From positions 496,001-560,000 of the forward strand of contig CAVZDY010000003.1 of the NCBI GenBank assembly GCA_963774195.1: 64,000 nt of DNA, given 5' to 3'. Each line of letters starts with the position of its first letter. Position 1 is the first letter of the stretch. A model generated the notes under the pieces. That model worked only from the letters and a program-made list of their open reading frames with translations, made no database searches and had not been told where the DNA came from. Source of the stretch: Roseiarcus sp963774195 (GTDB taxonomy: Bacteria > Pseudomonadota > Alphaproteobacteria > Rhizobiales > Beijerinckiaceae). Position numbers and translations under genes: made by a program. Below, one piece after another: positions 17,186-26,051 of this stretch.

Positions 17186-19033
17186 CAGGCCGCGCTCCCG
17201 TAGATCGTCGCGATCTCCTCGCGGAACTTCTCCTCGATGATCCGGCGGCGCACCTTCATCGTCGCGGTGAGCTCGCCGTCGTCATGATCGAGCTCCTTGG
17301 AGAGGATGACGAACTTGCGCACGTTCTCGACGCGCGCGAAGCGGTCGTTGACGCGCTTGACCTCGGCGCTGACCAGCTCCCGGACCTTTTCGTTCTGCGC
17401 GAGCGTGCGATAGGTCGTGTATTGAATGTTCTGCGCCTGCGCCCACTTGCCCGTTGTCTCGAGGTCGATCTGGATGAGCGCGGCGAGGAAGTGGCGACCG
17501 TCGCCGAGCAGGATCGCCTCGCGGATATAGGGCGAATCCTTCAGCGCGTTCTCGATCAGCGACGGGGTGATATTCTTGCCGCCCGAGGTGATGAGGATGT
17601 CCTTCTTGCGGTCGAGCACGCGGATCTCGTCGTCTTCGCCGATCCCTGCGATGTCGCCGGTGTGCAGCCATCCGTCGACGATCGCCCGCGCGGTTGCAGC
17701 CTCGTCGAAGAGATAGCCCTTAAAGACGCTCTGCCCGCGCACCAACAGCTCGCCGTCCGTCGCAAGCCTCTGCTCGACGCCGCCAATCGCAGGCCCCGAG
17801 CAGCCGAGGCGCGTCGCGCCGGGGCGCTGGGTGTTGCACACGCCGCCGGTCTCCGTCATGCCGTAGATCTGATAGACCGGCACGCCGAGAAGTCCAGAAG
17901 AACAGCAGCACCTCGGTCGAGACGGTCGCGCCGCCGCAATAGCCGCCGCGCACACGGTTGACGCCCAGGAAATGCTGGAGGCTGCGGAAGCAGACGAGCC
18001 ACAGCAACGCGAACGCCGCGCGATCGACGAGGTTCGCCAGCCGTCCGCCGTTCGCGAGTCGTCGCTCGGCGAGGGGACGACCGAGCGCCATGCACGCCTC
18101 GAAGACGCGGCGCTGAAACGGTGTCGTGTCCTTGACCCGGTAGAGCACGCTCTGGTGCATCTTCTCCCAGATGCGTGGAACGCCGAGGAAGCCCTTCGGC
18201 GCGATCTCGCGCAGGTTCGCGACGACGGTGTCGACGGATTCGGCGAAGCTGATCTCGGAGCCTGTCACCAATTGCATCACGGCCGAGAATCCACGCTCGG
18301 CGACGTGGCACAGGGGGAGGTAGCAGAGGACGGAATAGGTCCGTCGGTCGAGGCCATGGATCGCCGCGACCTGCGCCGCAGGATGCAGCATGTTGCGATG
18401 GGACAGGAGCGCGCCTTTGGGCATGCCGGTGGTTCCGGAGGTGTAAACGACGATCGCCACGTCGTCGGGCGCGCCAGCGGCGAGCGCGGCGTCGGCCTGC
18501 GGGCCGAGCTCGGCCTCCCTGCGCCTGCCGAGCTCGAGCACCGCCTCGAACGACATCAGTCCGTCCTCCCGGTATCGGCGCATGCCTTTCATATCGACGC
18601 AGATGATCGTTCTGAGGTCCGGCAGGCCGCCCTCGTTGCGGCGAGCGTCGAGCACTTTGTCAGTCTGCTCCTGATCGCCGCAGACGATGATCCCGGCGCG
18701 CGAATGCCGCACGATATATTGCAGCTCCGGCCAGGGATTGGTGGGGTAGATGCCGAGGCACGCGCCGCCAAGCGATTGCGCGGCGAGGTCCGCGTACAGC
18801 CATTCCGGCGTATCGTCGCTGGCGATCGCCAGCCGGTCGCTAGCGCGAAAGCCGAGGGCGTGAAGCCCGACGGCGAATGTGCGGACGGTGTCGTAATACG
18901 CCTTCCAGGTCGTGCGGCGCCAGAGGCCGCGGTCCTTCTCGCGCAGCGCGACCGCGCCGCCATGCCGCTCGGCACGCTCCTTGAGGATCTGCGGCATGGT
19001 CATCGATGCGAAGCGGGCGCCCTCCATCGTCAT
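17185..19033 (-). pseudogene. Long-chain acyl-CoA synthetase-like ligase, frameshifted
   Basis: Together the two frames make a complete ligase of the FadD15/long-chain type. The first frame (from 19033) carries VYTSGTTGMPKGALLSHRNM and LPLCHVAERGFS. The second (to 17185) carries GVPVYQIYGMTETGG, VDGWLHTGDIAG, VLDRKKDILITSGGKNITPS and the C-terminal region. The switch is near 17895, where STEVLLFFW should continue into LGVPVYQIYG; one extra T in the coding strand explains it. Either the gene is dead or the sequence has an indel error. It overlaps livG (ATGA) and the permease, so it was built as part of the operon. Confidence 0.8.
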
Positions 19034-19815
19034 GCCGCCGCTCGCTTGGCGCCGAGATAGGCTTCGATGACCGCGGGGTCGCCGACGACTTCGGCGGGAG
19101 GACCTTCCGCGATCTTGCGGCCGTGATTGACCACGCAGACATGGTCGGAAATGTCCATCACGATGCCCATGTCGTGCTCGACCATGAAGACGGTGACGCC
19201 GAGCTCGTCCTTCAGGTCCAAAATGAAGCGCGCGATGTCCTCGCGCTCCTCGAGATTCATGCCGGACACCATCTCGTCGAGCAGCAGCAGCTTGGGCGAG
19301 ACCGCGAGCGCCCGCCCTAGCTCCACGCGCTTTTGCAGCCCGTAGGAGAGGGTGCCGACAATGTGGTCGCGAATGTCCTCGATCTCGAGGAAGTCGATGA
19401 TCTCTTCGACCCGTTCGCGGGCTCGCAGTTCTTCGCGCCGCGCGCGGCCCCAGAACACCGCGGCTGAGAAAGGGTCCGCCCGCAAATGGGCATGCATGCC
19501 GACCAGCAGGTTGTTGACGACCGTCTCGTGTTTGAAGACCGCGAGGTTCTGGAACGTGCGGGCGATCCCGAGCTTCGCCAGCGCATAGGTCGGAAGCTTC
19601 GTCAGGTCGCGCCCCTCGAAGACGATGCGCCCGGCGGTCGGGCGGAACACCGCGCTGATCAGGTTGAAGAGCGTCGTCTTGCCGGCGCCGTTGGGACCAA
19701 TGAGGCTGTAGATCTGTCCTGCCTGAACAGTGAGGCTGACGTCGTTGACGGCGAGGAGGCCGCCAAAGCGCTTCGAGACGCCTTCGAGCTGCAGCAAGGT
19801 CGTCACGACAGCCAC
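19030..19815 (-). CDS. livG: ABC transporter ATP-binding protein, LivG type
   Basis: A 261-residue ATPase. Seen: Walker A GPNGAGKTTL, Q-loop region ARTFQNLAVF, a variant signature LSYGLQKRVELGRAL, Walker B LLLLDEM and the switch His in VEHDMGIVM. The long insertion after the Q-loop (NNLLVGMHAHLRADPF) is typical of LivG. The start is GTG 19815 with AGAGG upstream, overlapping the end of livF. The symbol denotes family, not amino-acid specificity. Confidence 0.88.
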   Translation of the reverse strand: MAVVTTLLQLEGVSKRFGGLLAVNDVSLTVQAGQIYSLIGPNGAGKTTLFNLISAVFRPTAGRIVFEGRDLTKLPTYALAKLGIARTFQNLAVFKHETVVNNLLVGMHAHLRADPFSAAVFWGRARREELRARERVEEIIDFLEIEDIRDHIVGTLSYGLQKRVELGRALAVSPKLLLLDEMVSGMNLEEREDIARFILDLKDELGVTVFMVEHDMGIVMDISDHVCVVNHGRKIAEGPPAEVVGDPAVIEAYLGAKRAAA

Positions 19816-20591
19816 CTCTTTCGCCGCTTGTAGTGCTTCACGTCGCGCATGCTCTTGCGCCGGCCGCCGGAGAAACCAAGGTAGAATTCCTGCACGTCGT
19901 CGTTGGCGCGCAACCTCTCCGCCGGCCCGTCGAGCACGATGCGGCCGTTCTCGATGATGTAGCCGTAGGACGCGACCTGTAGCGCGAGTTGGGCGTTCTG
20001 CTCGACCAGCAAAACGGTCAGCCCCGCCTCGCGATTGAGGCCGATGACAGCCTCGAAGATCGTGTCGACGATCTGCGGGGCGAGGCCGAGCGAGGGCTCG
20101 TCGAGCATCAGGAGGCGCGGTCTGCCCATAAGGGCGCGCCCGATCGCCACCATCTGCTGCTCGCCGCCCGAGAGATAGCCGGCGATCTGGCTTTTGCGCT
20201 CCTTGACGCGGGGAAACAGCGCATAAATGCGATCAAGCCCTTCGAGCGTCTCCGCGCGCGTGCGGGTGAAGCCGCCCATCACGAGATTCTCCTCGACGGT
20301 CAGGGTCGCGAACAACGCGCGACCCTCGGGGACATGCAACAGACCGCTCTCGATAATCGCGCGCGGCGACCGTCCGGAGATGAGCTGGCCGTCGAGACGG
20401 ATCGCCCCGCTGACGATCTCGCCGTCCTCCTGGTCGAGGATACCGGAGATCGCCTTGAGGATCGTCGATTTGCCTGCGCCGTTCGAGCCGAGCAGTGCGA
20501 CAATCTTGCCGGCGGGCGCCTCTAGCGAGACGTCGCGGACAGCCTCAATCGCCTTGTCGTAGAGCACCTGGACGTTGCTCAGCGCGAGCAT
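19803..20591 (-). CDS. livF: ABC transporter ATP-binding protein, LivF type
   Basis: A 262-residue ATPase. Seen: Walker A GSNGAGKSTILK, signature LSGGEQQMVAIGRALM, Walker B LLMLDEPSLGLAP and switch VEQNAQLAL. It has a basic C-terminal extension (GGRRKSMRDVKHYKRRKRW) beyond the usual end. ATG 20591 gives the normal N-terminus (MLALSNVQVLYDKAIEAV); the open frame continues to 20888 but is not conserved. It is the first gene of the six-gene leftward operon. The candidate operator at 20630-20644 lies 38 bp upstream. Confidence 0.88.
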   Translation of the reverse strand: MLALSNVQVLYDKAIEAVRDVSLEAPAGKIVALLGSNGAGKSTILKAISGILDQEDGEIVSGAIRLDGQLISGRSPRAIIESGLLHVPEGRALFATLTVEENLVMGGFTRTRAETLEGLDRIYALFPRVKERKSQIAGYLSGGEQQMVAIGRALMGRPRLLMLDEPSLGLAPQIVDTIFEAVIGLNREAGLTVLLVEQNAQLALQVASYGYIIENGRIVLDGPAERLRANDDVQEFYLGFSGGRRKSMRDVKHYKRRKRWLS

Positions 20592-20629
20592 GGCCGTCCC
20601 CACGCGCCATTGGGCGCTTCCGCCTGTTG

Positions 20630-20644
20630 ATGAACGAAATTTAT
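20630..20644. promoter_or_regulatory. Candidate TetR operator, site 4
   Basis: ATGAACGAAATTTAT matches ATGAA-N5-TTCAT at 9 of 10 fixed positions and lies directly upstream of livF, where it would overlap the operon promoter. A further 9/10 match, ATGAATTGTCTTTAT, is at 20823-20837. Confidence 0.45.
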
Positions 20645-21073
20645 CAATGACCGCAGGCAGGCCAAAGCGACGGGCCCGAGAGGGGGGCGCGGACTCTTGA
20701 GCCGAGGAACAATGCGGCTCATGTTTCTCGCCCTGAAATGCAAGCGATCCCCCCGGAGGTCTTTTCTCTTCAATCGCCCGCGCCCTCGTTTTCAGAAGGA
20801 GCTTCCATGACGCAAGCGAGTGATGAATTGTCTTTATTAACGTCGAAAGAGGTGGGATTGTCAACGGGGAAATGGGGCTCCGGCACACGAGCTTCGCTGA
20901 TCTCGAAGGACCCCAGGCGATGGAAGAATTAGGGGTAGTAGCGCCCTCTGCGACGCTGTCTCAGCCGTTGCTGTGCGTCGGCGCGGGGTCCGAGCGCCGA
21001 TCGGCGAGGAACTAGGATCGCGAAAGCTTGATTTCGTCGGAATCACACTCAGTGACTGGGGGGCAACTTTCGA
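20645..21073. other. Intergenic, transition into the accessory zone
   Basis: No convincing gene. A short frame from ATG 20808, after AGAAGGAGC, would give about 40 residues (MTQASDELSLLTSKEVGLST) but resembles nothing known to me. The weak operator-like 15-mer at 20823-20837 falls inside it. The first bases belonging to the recombinase homology appear near 21074, so the junction between core and accessory DNA lies in this stretch. Confidence 0.4.
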
Positions 21074-22213
21074 ATCCGGATCACAGATGGCGGACTGTCG
21101 GGCGCTTCGCTCGATCGTCCGGCCCTTCAGCTGCTGCTGACGCAAGTGAAGCAGGGGCGGGTGGACGTGGTCGTTGTCTACAAGGTTGACCGTCTGACCC
21201 GCTCGCTCGCCGACTTCGCCAAGTTGGTCGAAACGTTCGACGCCCATGAGGTGTCGTTCGTCTCGGTGACCCAGTCGTTCAACACGACGAGCAGCATGGG
21301 ACGCCTGACCCTGAACGTTCTTCTCTCCTTCGCCCAATTCGAGCGCGAGGTGATCGGGGAGCGGGTGCGGGATAAGATCGGCGCATCCAAGCGAAAAGGC
21401 ATCTGGGTCGGCGGTCCGGTCCCGCTGGGCTACAGGAGCGTCGCCAAGAAGCTCGTCGTCGTCGAAGAAGAGGCCGAGCAGGTCAGAACCATCTTCCGCC
21501 GCTATCTCGCGCTTGGCTCGATTGGGCAGTTGATCGATGATCTTCATCGCCGAGGCGTGAGGCCGAGGGCGCGGATCGGCCGCGACGGCGAGACGGTCTG
21601 CCCGACCCATTTCACGGTGGGGCCGTTGGCCCACATCCTGAAAAACCGCTTCTATGTCGGCGAAGTCGCCTATCGCGGCGAAGTTCACCCCGGCGAGCAG
21701 CCGCCGATCATCGACAGGGAACTGTTCGAGGCCGTGCAGGCGAGGCTCAAGGACAAAGCGGTCGCCCGCCGGGTCACGCGATCACGATCGCCTTCATTCC
21801 TCATGGGCCTTCTCTATGACGATCGCGGCAATCGGATGAGCCCAAGCCACGCCAACAAGAAGGGCGTGCGCTACCGCTACTACGTCTCGCAGGCGTTGCT
21901 GCAGCACCGCGAAGGCGAGGCCGGCAGCATCGCTCGGATCGCGGCGGCTGAGATCGAGGGACTCGTCGTCGGCCCGGTCCGGCATCATGCTTCTCTGGTC
22001 AACGCGAAGCATGGCGCAGGCCCAACGCCGCCGACCGAACTTCCCGATCGCGATCTGGTGGCTCCGCATGTCGAGCGCGTTGTGCTGCGGGCGAGGCATA
22101 TCGATATTGCGATTAGACCGGCGGCGCCGGATCCCGAGCGGCAGCTTTGTGAGGCGCTCGCGGGGGAAGGTCAGCGCGCCTTGAACCAGGCTGCGCTGGC
22201 GCCGATCGTACTG
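21074..22213 (+). pseudogene. Large serine recombinase, truncated at both ends
   Basis: Homology starts at DGGLSGASLDRPALQ and includes VYKVDRLTRSLADFAKLVE, LNVLLSFAQFEREVIGERVRDKI, and the Recombinase domain (VPLGYRSVAKKLVVVEEEAEQVRTIF; THFTVGPLAHILKNRFYVGEV). The N-terminal R-S-T segment with the nucleophilic Ser is missing, so the protein cannot recombine DNA. After about 22213 (APIVLQIP) the family homology stops and the frame continues 79 codons in unrelated sequence. Such recombinases move genomic islands and IS607-like or Tn-type elements; this one is a relic. Confidence 0.8.
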
Positions 22214-22215
22214 CA

Positions 22216-22566
22216 GATACCGTCGACGCCGACCAGCGCTTTCGCGCGAAAGGGCATCGCATGGAAGCCATCAACCAAATCCGATCTCGATCCGCAGACG
22301 ATAGCGACGGGCGATATGCTCAGATCTGGCAAGAGACCGTTCGTGAACAGCTTGAGTTGCTGGATAGATGTATGGAAGCGATCGCCGGCGGAGCGGCCGC
22401 CCTCGACGAAGAGGTACTTGAGAACCTCGGATGCCTCAATCCGCGCGTAAATGGCTCCGGTACAGTAAACGCGGCGGCAGCGCTCTTTCTCGCATCGCGT
22501 CACGCGGCTGATCCGGTTGAGGGGGTTAAACGCGCCGCTTTGGCTCATGGGGCGGACACCGACACT
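22216..22566 (+). pseudogene. Fragment resembling an ADP-ribosylglycohydrolase C-terminus
   Basis: In a different frame from the recombinase tail the sequence reads DADQRFRAKGHRMEAINQ and later GSGTVNAAAALFLASRHAAD and ALAHGADTDTL. The small-residue-rich helix plus GADTDT resembles the metal-binding end of ADP-ribosylglycohydrolases (GGDTDT). It has no normal start and is cut at 22567 by an IS630 end. The assignment rests on one motif and its spacing, so it is tentative. Confidence 0.4.
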
Positions 22567-22582
22567 CTAGAGCGGTTCCCGT

Positions 22583-22700
22583 TCAGGTTGGTTCATAGCC
22601 GGCGGCCTCGAAATAGTTTGCGCATTCGCGCGGCGTGACAAGCGGAATGCATTCGGCGATTGCGCGCCACAGACCTTCGACGGTGCGTTCGGCGGCTCTG
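22583..22700 (-). mobile_element. IS630-family transposase C-terminal remnant
   Basis: The minus strand reads AAERTVEGLWRAIAECIPLV, then TPRECANYFEAAGYEPT and a stop. This is the standard C-terminus of IS630-type DDE transposases; compare the similar end of the fragment at 44966-45524. Only about 39 residues remain. The sequence just outside (AGCGGTTCCCGTTCAGGTTG) is probably the terminal repeat. It abuts the 102-bp repeat at 22701. Confidence 0.65.
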
Positions 22701-22802
22701 TGTGAATCGGATTCCAAAGTTGACCCCCGAATGCGAACCGTCGCCGGAGGGAATTCAAGAGCTCATGGCCCTTGACCCTGCGCCGATCGGCGTACGGACC
22801 CC
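22701..22802. repeat. 102-bp direct repeat, copy 1
   Basis: Starts TGTGAATCGGATTCC and ends near CGTACGGACCCC. A second copy in the same orientation lies at 43751-43852, with about 13 mismatches over 102 bp by eye. Both copies abut IS630 pieces. It may be an IS terminal region or a small non-autonomous element. Confidence 0.7.
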
Positions 22803-23377
22803 GCGCCGAATTACATCGCGGGCCGGCTGGGCCCGTCGGCTTCGCCCCGGAATTGGCCGAGGCGGGCAAGTCTGAATCCGCGTGGGCTGCGGCGCAGAAG
22901 ATCCCGACCGCTCCAACGAGGGAGAGCGCGCTCGGCCTCGCTCTCGGAATTGTCGGTACGCCATTTCGATGAGCGAATGACAAAGCGCCCCCCTGACGCT
23001 GAGCCCTGTTTCAATCCAAACCGCCGTACGTCAATCCCAGGCCCAGAATATTGATCAACCTGTGGCGCGCTCGACCATGCGCTTGCCTCCCTGCGCACCG
23101 TCCATAGGGCCGAAGGAGGTGGCCTGGACTAGGCGAGGGCAAGCATGCTACGCTTCACATGAACTGCGGCTTGCCCATATCTGCGCACGGTTGTCCGCGA
23201 ACACGCGTGTTCGCTGAGACAATCACAGAGCGCCGGAATTGCGACTTTGCGGCCAGAGGGGAACATACCGGAGTATTCATCGCGCTTGGAAGCGACCGAG
23301 TCGCCCATCTCTCGGCAACCTCGCACCTTCTGATGAAGCCCCAGCAGTTGCGCCGAAGCGATCATCAAGAGGAGACA
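22803..23377. other. No gene recognised
   Basis: About 575 bp with only short overlapping frames on both strands, none with a ribosome-binding site or recognisable domain. GC content and frame usage look like decayed coding DNA. I see no repeats beyond the element ending at 22802. Confidence 0.4.
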
Positions 23378-23402
23378 GAGGAGACGACATCATCGTCTCC
23401 TC
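23378..23402. terminator. Hairpin downstream of the His-rich gene
   Basis: Perfect 10-bp arms GAGGAGACGA and TCGTCTCCTC around a 5-base loop, 12 bp past the stop of the leftward His-rich gene. There is no clear U-tract, so it may be a weak terminator or an mRNA-stabilising stem. Confidence 0.5.
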
Positions 23403-23413
23403 CACCGACGTCC

Positions 23414-23623
23414 TTATTTGTGCGATTGTTCGTGGGCGGTCTTCGTGTGCGTATGACCTTGCTGGCTATGTTCGACAGCGGCGGCTGCGTGCTCCTTCGC
23501 CTCTTGGTGCTGACCGAGGTCGTGGTGATGGGCCGCTTGATGATGATGGTGGGCGGCCGCGTGGTGATGAGCGGCGGCCTGATGGTGATGCTCACTGGCG
23601 GAATGCTTTGGGGACGTTGCCAT
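23414..23623 (-). CDS. Small histidine-rich protein
   Basis: A 69-residue protein built from alanine- and histidine-rich repeats of the form HHHxAAxHHH (for example HHHQAAAHHHAAAHHHH), then a more mixed His/Glu/Gln tail. About a third of residues are His. The start ATG at 23623 has GGAGGAAT upstream, and a hairpin follows the stop. Similar tiny Ala/His proteins occur in Rhizobiales; their role is not established. The composition suggests metal binding or buffering, but this is inference. It is intact while its surroundings are decayed. Confidence 0.75.
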   Translation of the reverse strand: MATSPKHSASEHHHQAAAHHHAAAHHHHQAAHHHDLGQHQEAKEHAAAAVEHSQQGHTHTKTAHEQSHK

Positions 23624-23769
23624 AGCGCTATTCCTCCAACCCGTTTTTCCAAACGGCTGTGGCTTGTACTAGGCAACTGTGGCTCGTAGCTGTTCCCACC
23701 CGGCTCTATCAAAGACTCCATGCCACCCGCTGCGGGCCTCTTGGCCGGCGGACGGCCTGGCGCGTCTTG

Positions 23770-24470
23770 GTCACTACAAAGTGCGTAGGAACGCCACCAG
23801 GTCTTGCTTCTCTGCGCGGTCATCTTGTCGCTTAGGATCAGATTGAAGAATTCGACCGCGTCATCCAGCGTCAGCAGGCGTTGGTCGTGCAGGTAGGGCG
23901 GGTTGTCCTTCACCCCGCGCGGCGCGAACGTCTTGATACTGCCGTCGCCGACCTCCATCGCGTAGTCTACCAGCTCCGGCTTGAAGAACGCTCGGTCGCA
24001 GGTCGTGCATCAGATTGTCGGTGTAGTACGGCGGCTGATGGCAGCTCGCGCTTGACCTTGCCGAAGAAAATCTCCTGCCGGCATTTCGGCTGGGTCGCCT
24101 CGGCGATCGAACCGTCCGAGCAGGTCGAGCTTGGGCGCAGGCGGAAAGTCCGGATTCCTGGAATCGGCCATGAAGTCGACCTGACTGCCGCGCTCCAGCG
24201 GGTTCACGCCCTTCTTCGTTGCATCCACGATGTCGCCGTCGAAATAGGCGGTGCGCTGCTCGAATTCGGTGAAATCCACCAGCGTCTTCAAAGCGCGCTG
24301 CGAACCGAACAGCCGCTGAACGTTGACGCCGCGCAGCGATCGGTCTTCAGCCGACGCCGGTACCACTTGGACGATACTGGTCAAGGTGCGTTGCGCCGTT
24401 CTGGTGGCCGTATGCGTGGCAGTCGAAGCCGGGTGCAGCCGCCACCGTCAACGCTCAGTTTCGGCGCTGC
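23770..24470 (-). pseudogene. c-type cytochrome (di-haem oxidoreductase-like) remnant
   Basis: Pieces in several frames: PASAEDRSLRGVNVQRLFG, TAYFDGDIVDATKKGVNPLE, YTDNLMHDL, FAPRGVKDNPPYLHD, LLTLDDAVEFFNLIL and KQDLVAFLRTL. Their order matches one gene. The expected CxxCH haem motifs are damaged: upstream the sequence reads CHAYGHQNG without the first Cys, and the later site is broken by an indel (a downstream HQPPYYTD survives). At least three frameshifts are needed, so the gene is dead. Intact relatives are periplasmic electron-transfer proteins. Confidence 0.65.
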
Positions 24471-24499
24471 GCTTCTCTTCACCGTGACGCTCGATTAGC

Positions 24500-24610
24500 T
24501 GGATCGACGCGGCGCCGGTCCTGGCGCGCTATCCGCGCAAGTCGGCAGCGGTGCTGAGCGTCGAGGAAGTCGGTCGACTACTCGAGTTGGCTGGATATGC
24601 GGATGATGCG
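24500..24610 (+). pseudogene. Possible tyrosine integrase N-terminal scrap
   Basis: The frame reads APVLARYPRKSAAVLSVEEV then GRLLELAGYA, resembling the start of the catalytic domain of XerC-like integrases (RYPRKLPVVLSxEEVxRLL). It is lost after about 30 codons. The match is short, so this is a weak call. Confidence 0.3.
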
Positions 24611-24829
24611 TCATCGCCGATCCCCAGGTCAGCACCGGCTTGTCCGTCGAAGGCGGCTTGGACGACGTGCGCGAGTTTTTATCTGGACGCTGTGGCCGGA
24701 GCACCAGCTCCATCATGCTCCCTGCTGAGCTGCTGCAAATCAGTCCGATCCATATCCGGATTGAGAGATCGACTTCCGTGGCAAGGGGGTGGTTGACGCC
24801 ACTCGCATACTCAACGAAGGCAACGGCGC

Positions 24830-25290
24830 GATCAGGTGGACGCGATTGTCATGCCGTTCGGCCGACAAAGCCGTCCGGTGGCGTTCGACAACTGCGTGCG
24901 ATTGCGGATGAGCCGATCGCGCAGGCCGACCAGCATTAGCGCCGCCTGTTGCTCAGCAGTTTTCATCGGCACAAAACGCATCGTTGGCCGGCTCATCGCC
25001 TCGCAAAGCGCCTCGGCGTCGGCCGTATCGGTTCTTGCCGCGCTTCACGTACGGTTTGACCAGCTGTGGCCGCGATCAATTTCCCACCTCATGACCGAAC
25101 GATCGCAAAAGCCGGGCCCAATGGTGCGACGCGCCGCAGGCTTCAATCCCGATCACCGTCGGCGCAAGCTTCTCGAAGAACGCCACCATCTCCTTGCGCC
25201 GCAGCTTCTTGCGTAAAACCACCTTCTCGGCGGCGTTCACCCCATGAAGCTGGAAAAAGTGCTTCGACGTATCCGTTAATTCGCAATTCG
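24830..25290 (-). mobile_element. IS110-family transposase remnant
   Basis: The minus strand reads DTSKHFFQLHGVNAAEKVVL, KEMVAFFEKLAPTVIGIEAC and GASHHWARLLRSFGHEV. After a stop it continues in the same order with PQLVKPYVKRGKN and a frame change to MRFVPMKTAEQQAAL. This is the N-terminal DEDD domain of an IS1111-like IS110 transposase. At least one stop and one indel disable it, and the C-terminal half is absent. A C-terminal IS110 piece from another copy is at 46680. Confidence 0.75.
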
Positions 25291-25498
25291 GATCGAACGA
25301 TCGAACACGGAAGCGGGAACGCGCTTGCTCATCTCCGAAAATCTTTGGGCGCTGTGCAGGAGTCGACCATCGTCAAGGACTTCGTAAGGGTGAAACTCCG
25401 CGGCACCGCCGACCGCATAACATCTGCACGAGATCTCGGGGATCCACGATCAAGCGCTGGCCGAAATCTCGGGGCGGCAAGGGACAGATCAGACTCGA

Positions 25499-25885
25499 AT
25501 GCGCTACGCCGGCCTCGACTGGCTGCGCGTGCTGCCCGAGGCCGAGCTGCCTGCAGGCGAGCGCAGAATTATCGAGCGTAATGATTTCGATCTGCTTCTC
25601 ATCCGCACCAACCGGGCGATTTACGCAATCAACAATGCTTGTCCCCACCTCCACCTGCCGCTCAAGGACAGCGAGCTTATTGAGCCGGATGTGATCGTCT
25701 GTCGATGGCATGAAAGCCGGTTCGACCTGAAAACGGGTGAAGTGCGCGCCTGGTGCGCTCTTCTTAATGCCGACGGTACCGCCAAAGGTTTTGAATTCGT
25801 CGGAAACGTGAGCAAGAATCGCTCGCCGCTTAGGAGCTTTCCGGCGCGAATCGCAGAGGGCTCTATCTGGGTCGCACTCGATTGA
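25499..25885 (+). CDS. Rieske [2Fe-2S] ferredoxin-like protein
   Basis: A 128-residue single Rieske domain. Seen: CPHLH with ligands Cys48 and His50, and CRWH with ligands Cys68 and His71, spaced as in dioxygenase-type ferredoxins and NirD-like proteins. No signal peptide, so cytoplasmic. No oxygenase or nitrite reductase gene adjoins it, so its electron partner is unknown. The C-terminal tail after residue 85 is a little atypical. It appears intact among decayed neighbours. Confidence 0.8.
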   Translation: MRYAGLDWLRVLPEAELPAGERRIIERNDFDLLLIRTNRAIYAINNACPHLHLPLKDSELIEPDVIVCRWHESRFDLKTGEVRAWCALLNADGTAKGFEFVGNVSKNRSPLRSFPARIAEGSIWVALD

Positions 25886-26051
25886 GCGCGTGCGAGCGCG
25901 AGCGCTGAAAAAGCGCCTGCGGTGAGATTTGGCGCAGGATCGGCGGTCGCCGGTTAAACCTGCACGGCGTTTTACCTTGCGAAAGTAGTAAGTCGTCCCG
26001 CACCCGGAGGCGCCCGCCCGGGCGGCCTGGCGACGGCGCCAACGAGAGGCT

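Noticed and set aside
23159..23689. Hydrophobic plus-strand frame resembling a membrane protein
   Set aside because: The Met/Val/Gly-rich stretch is the antisense of the CAC/CAT-rich His-rich gene.
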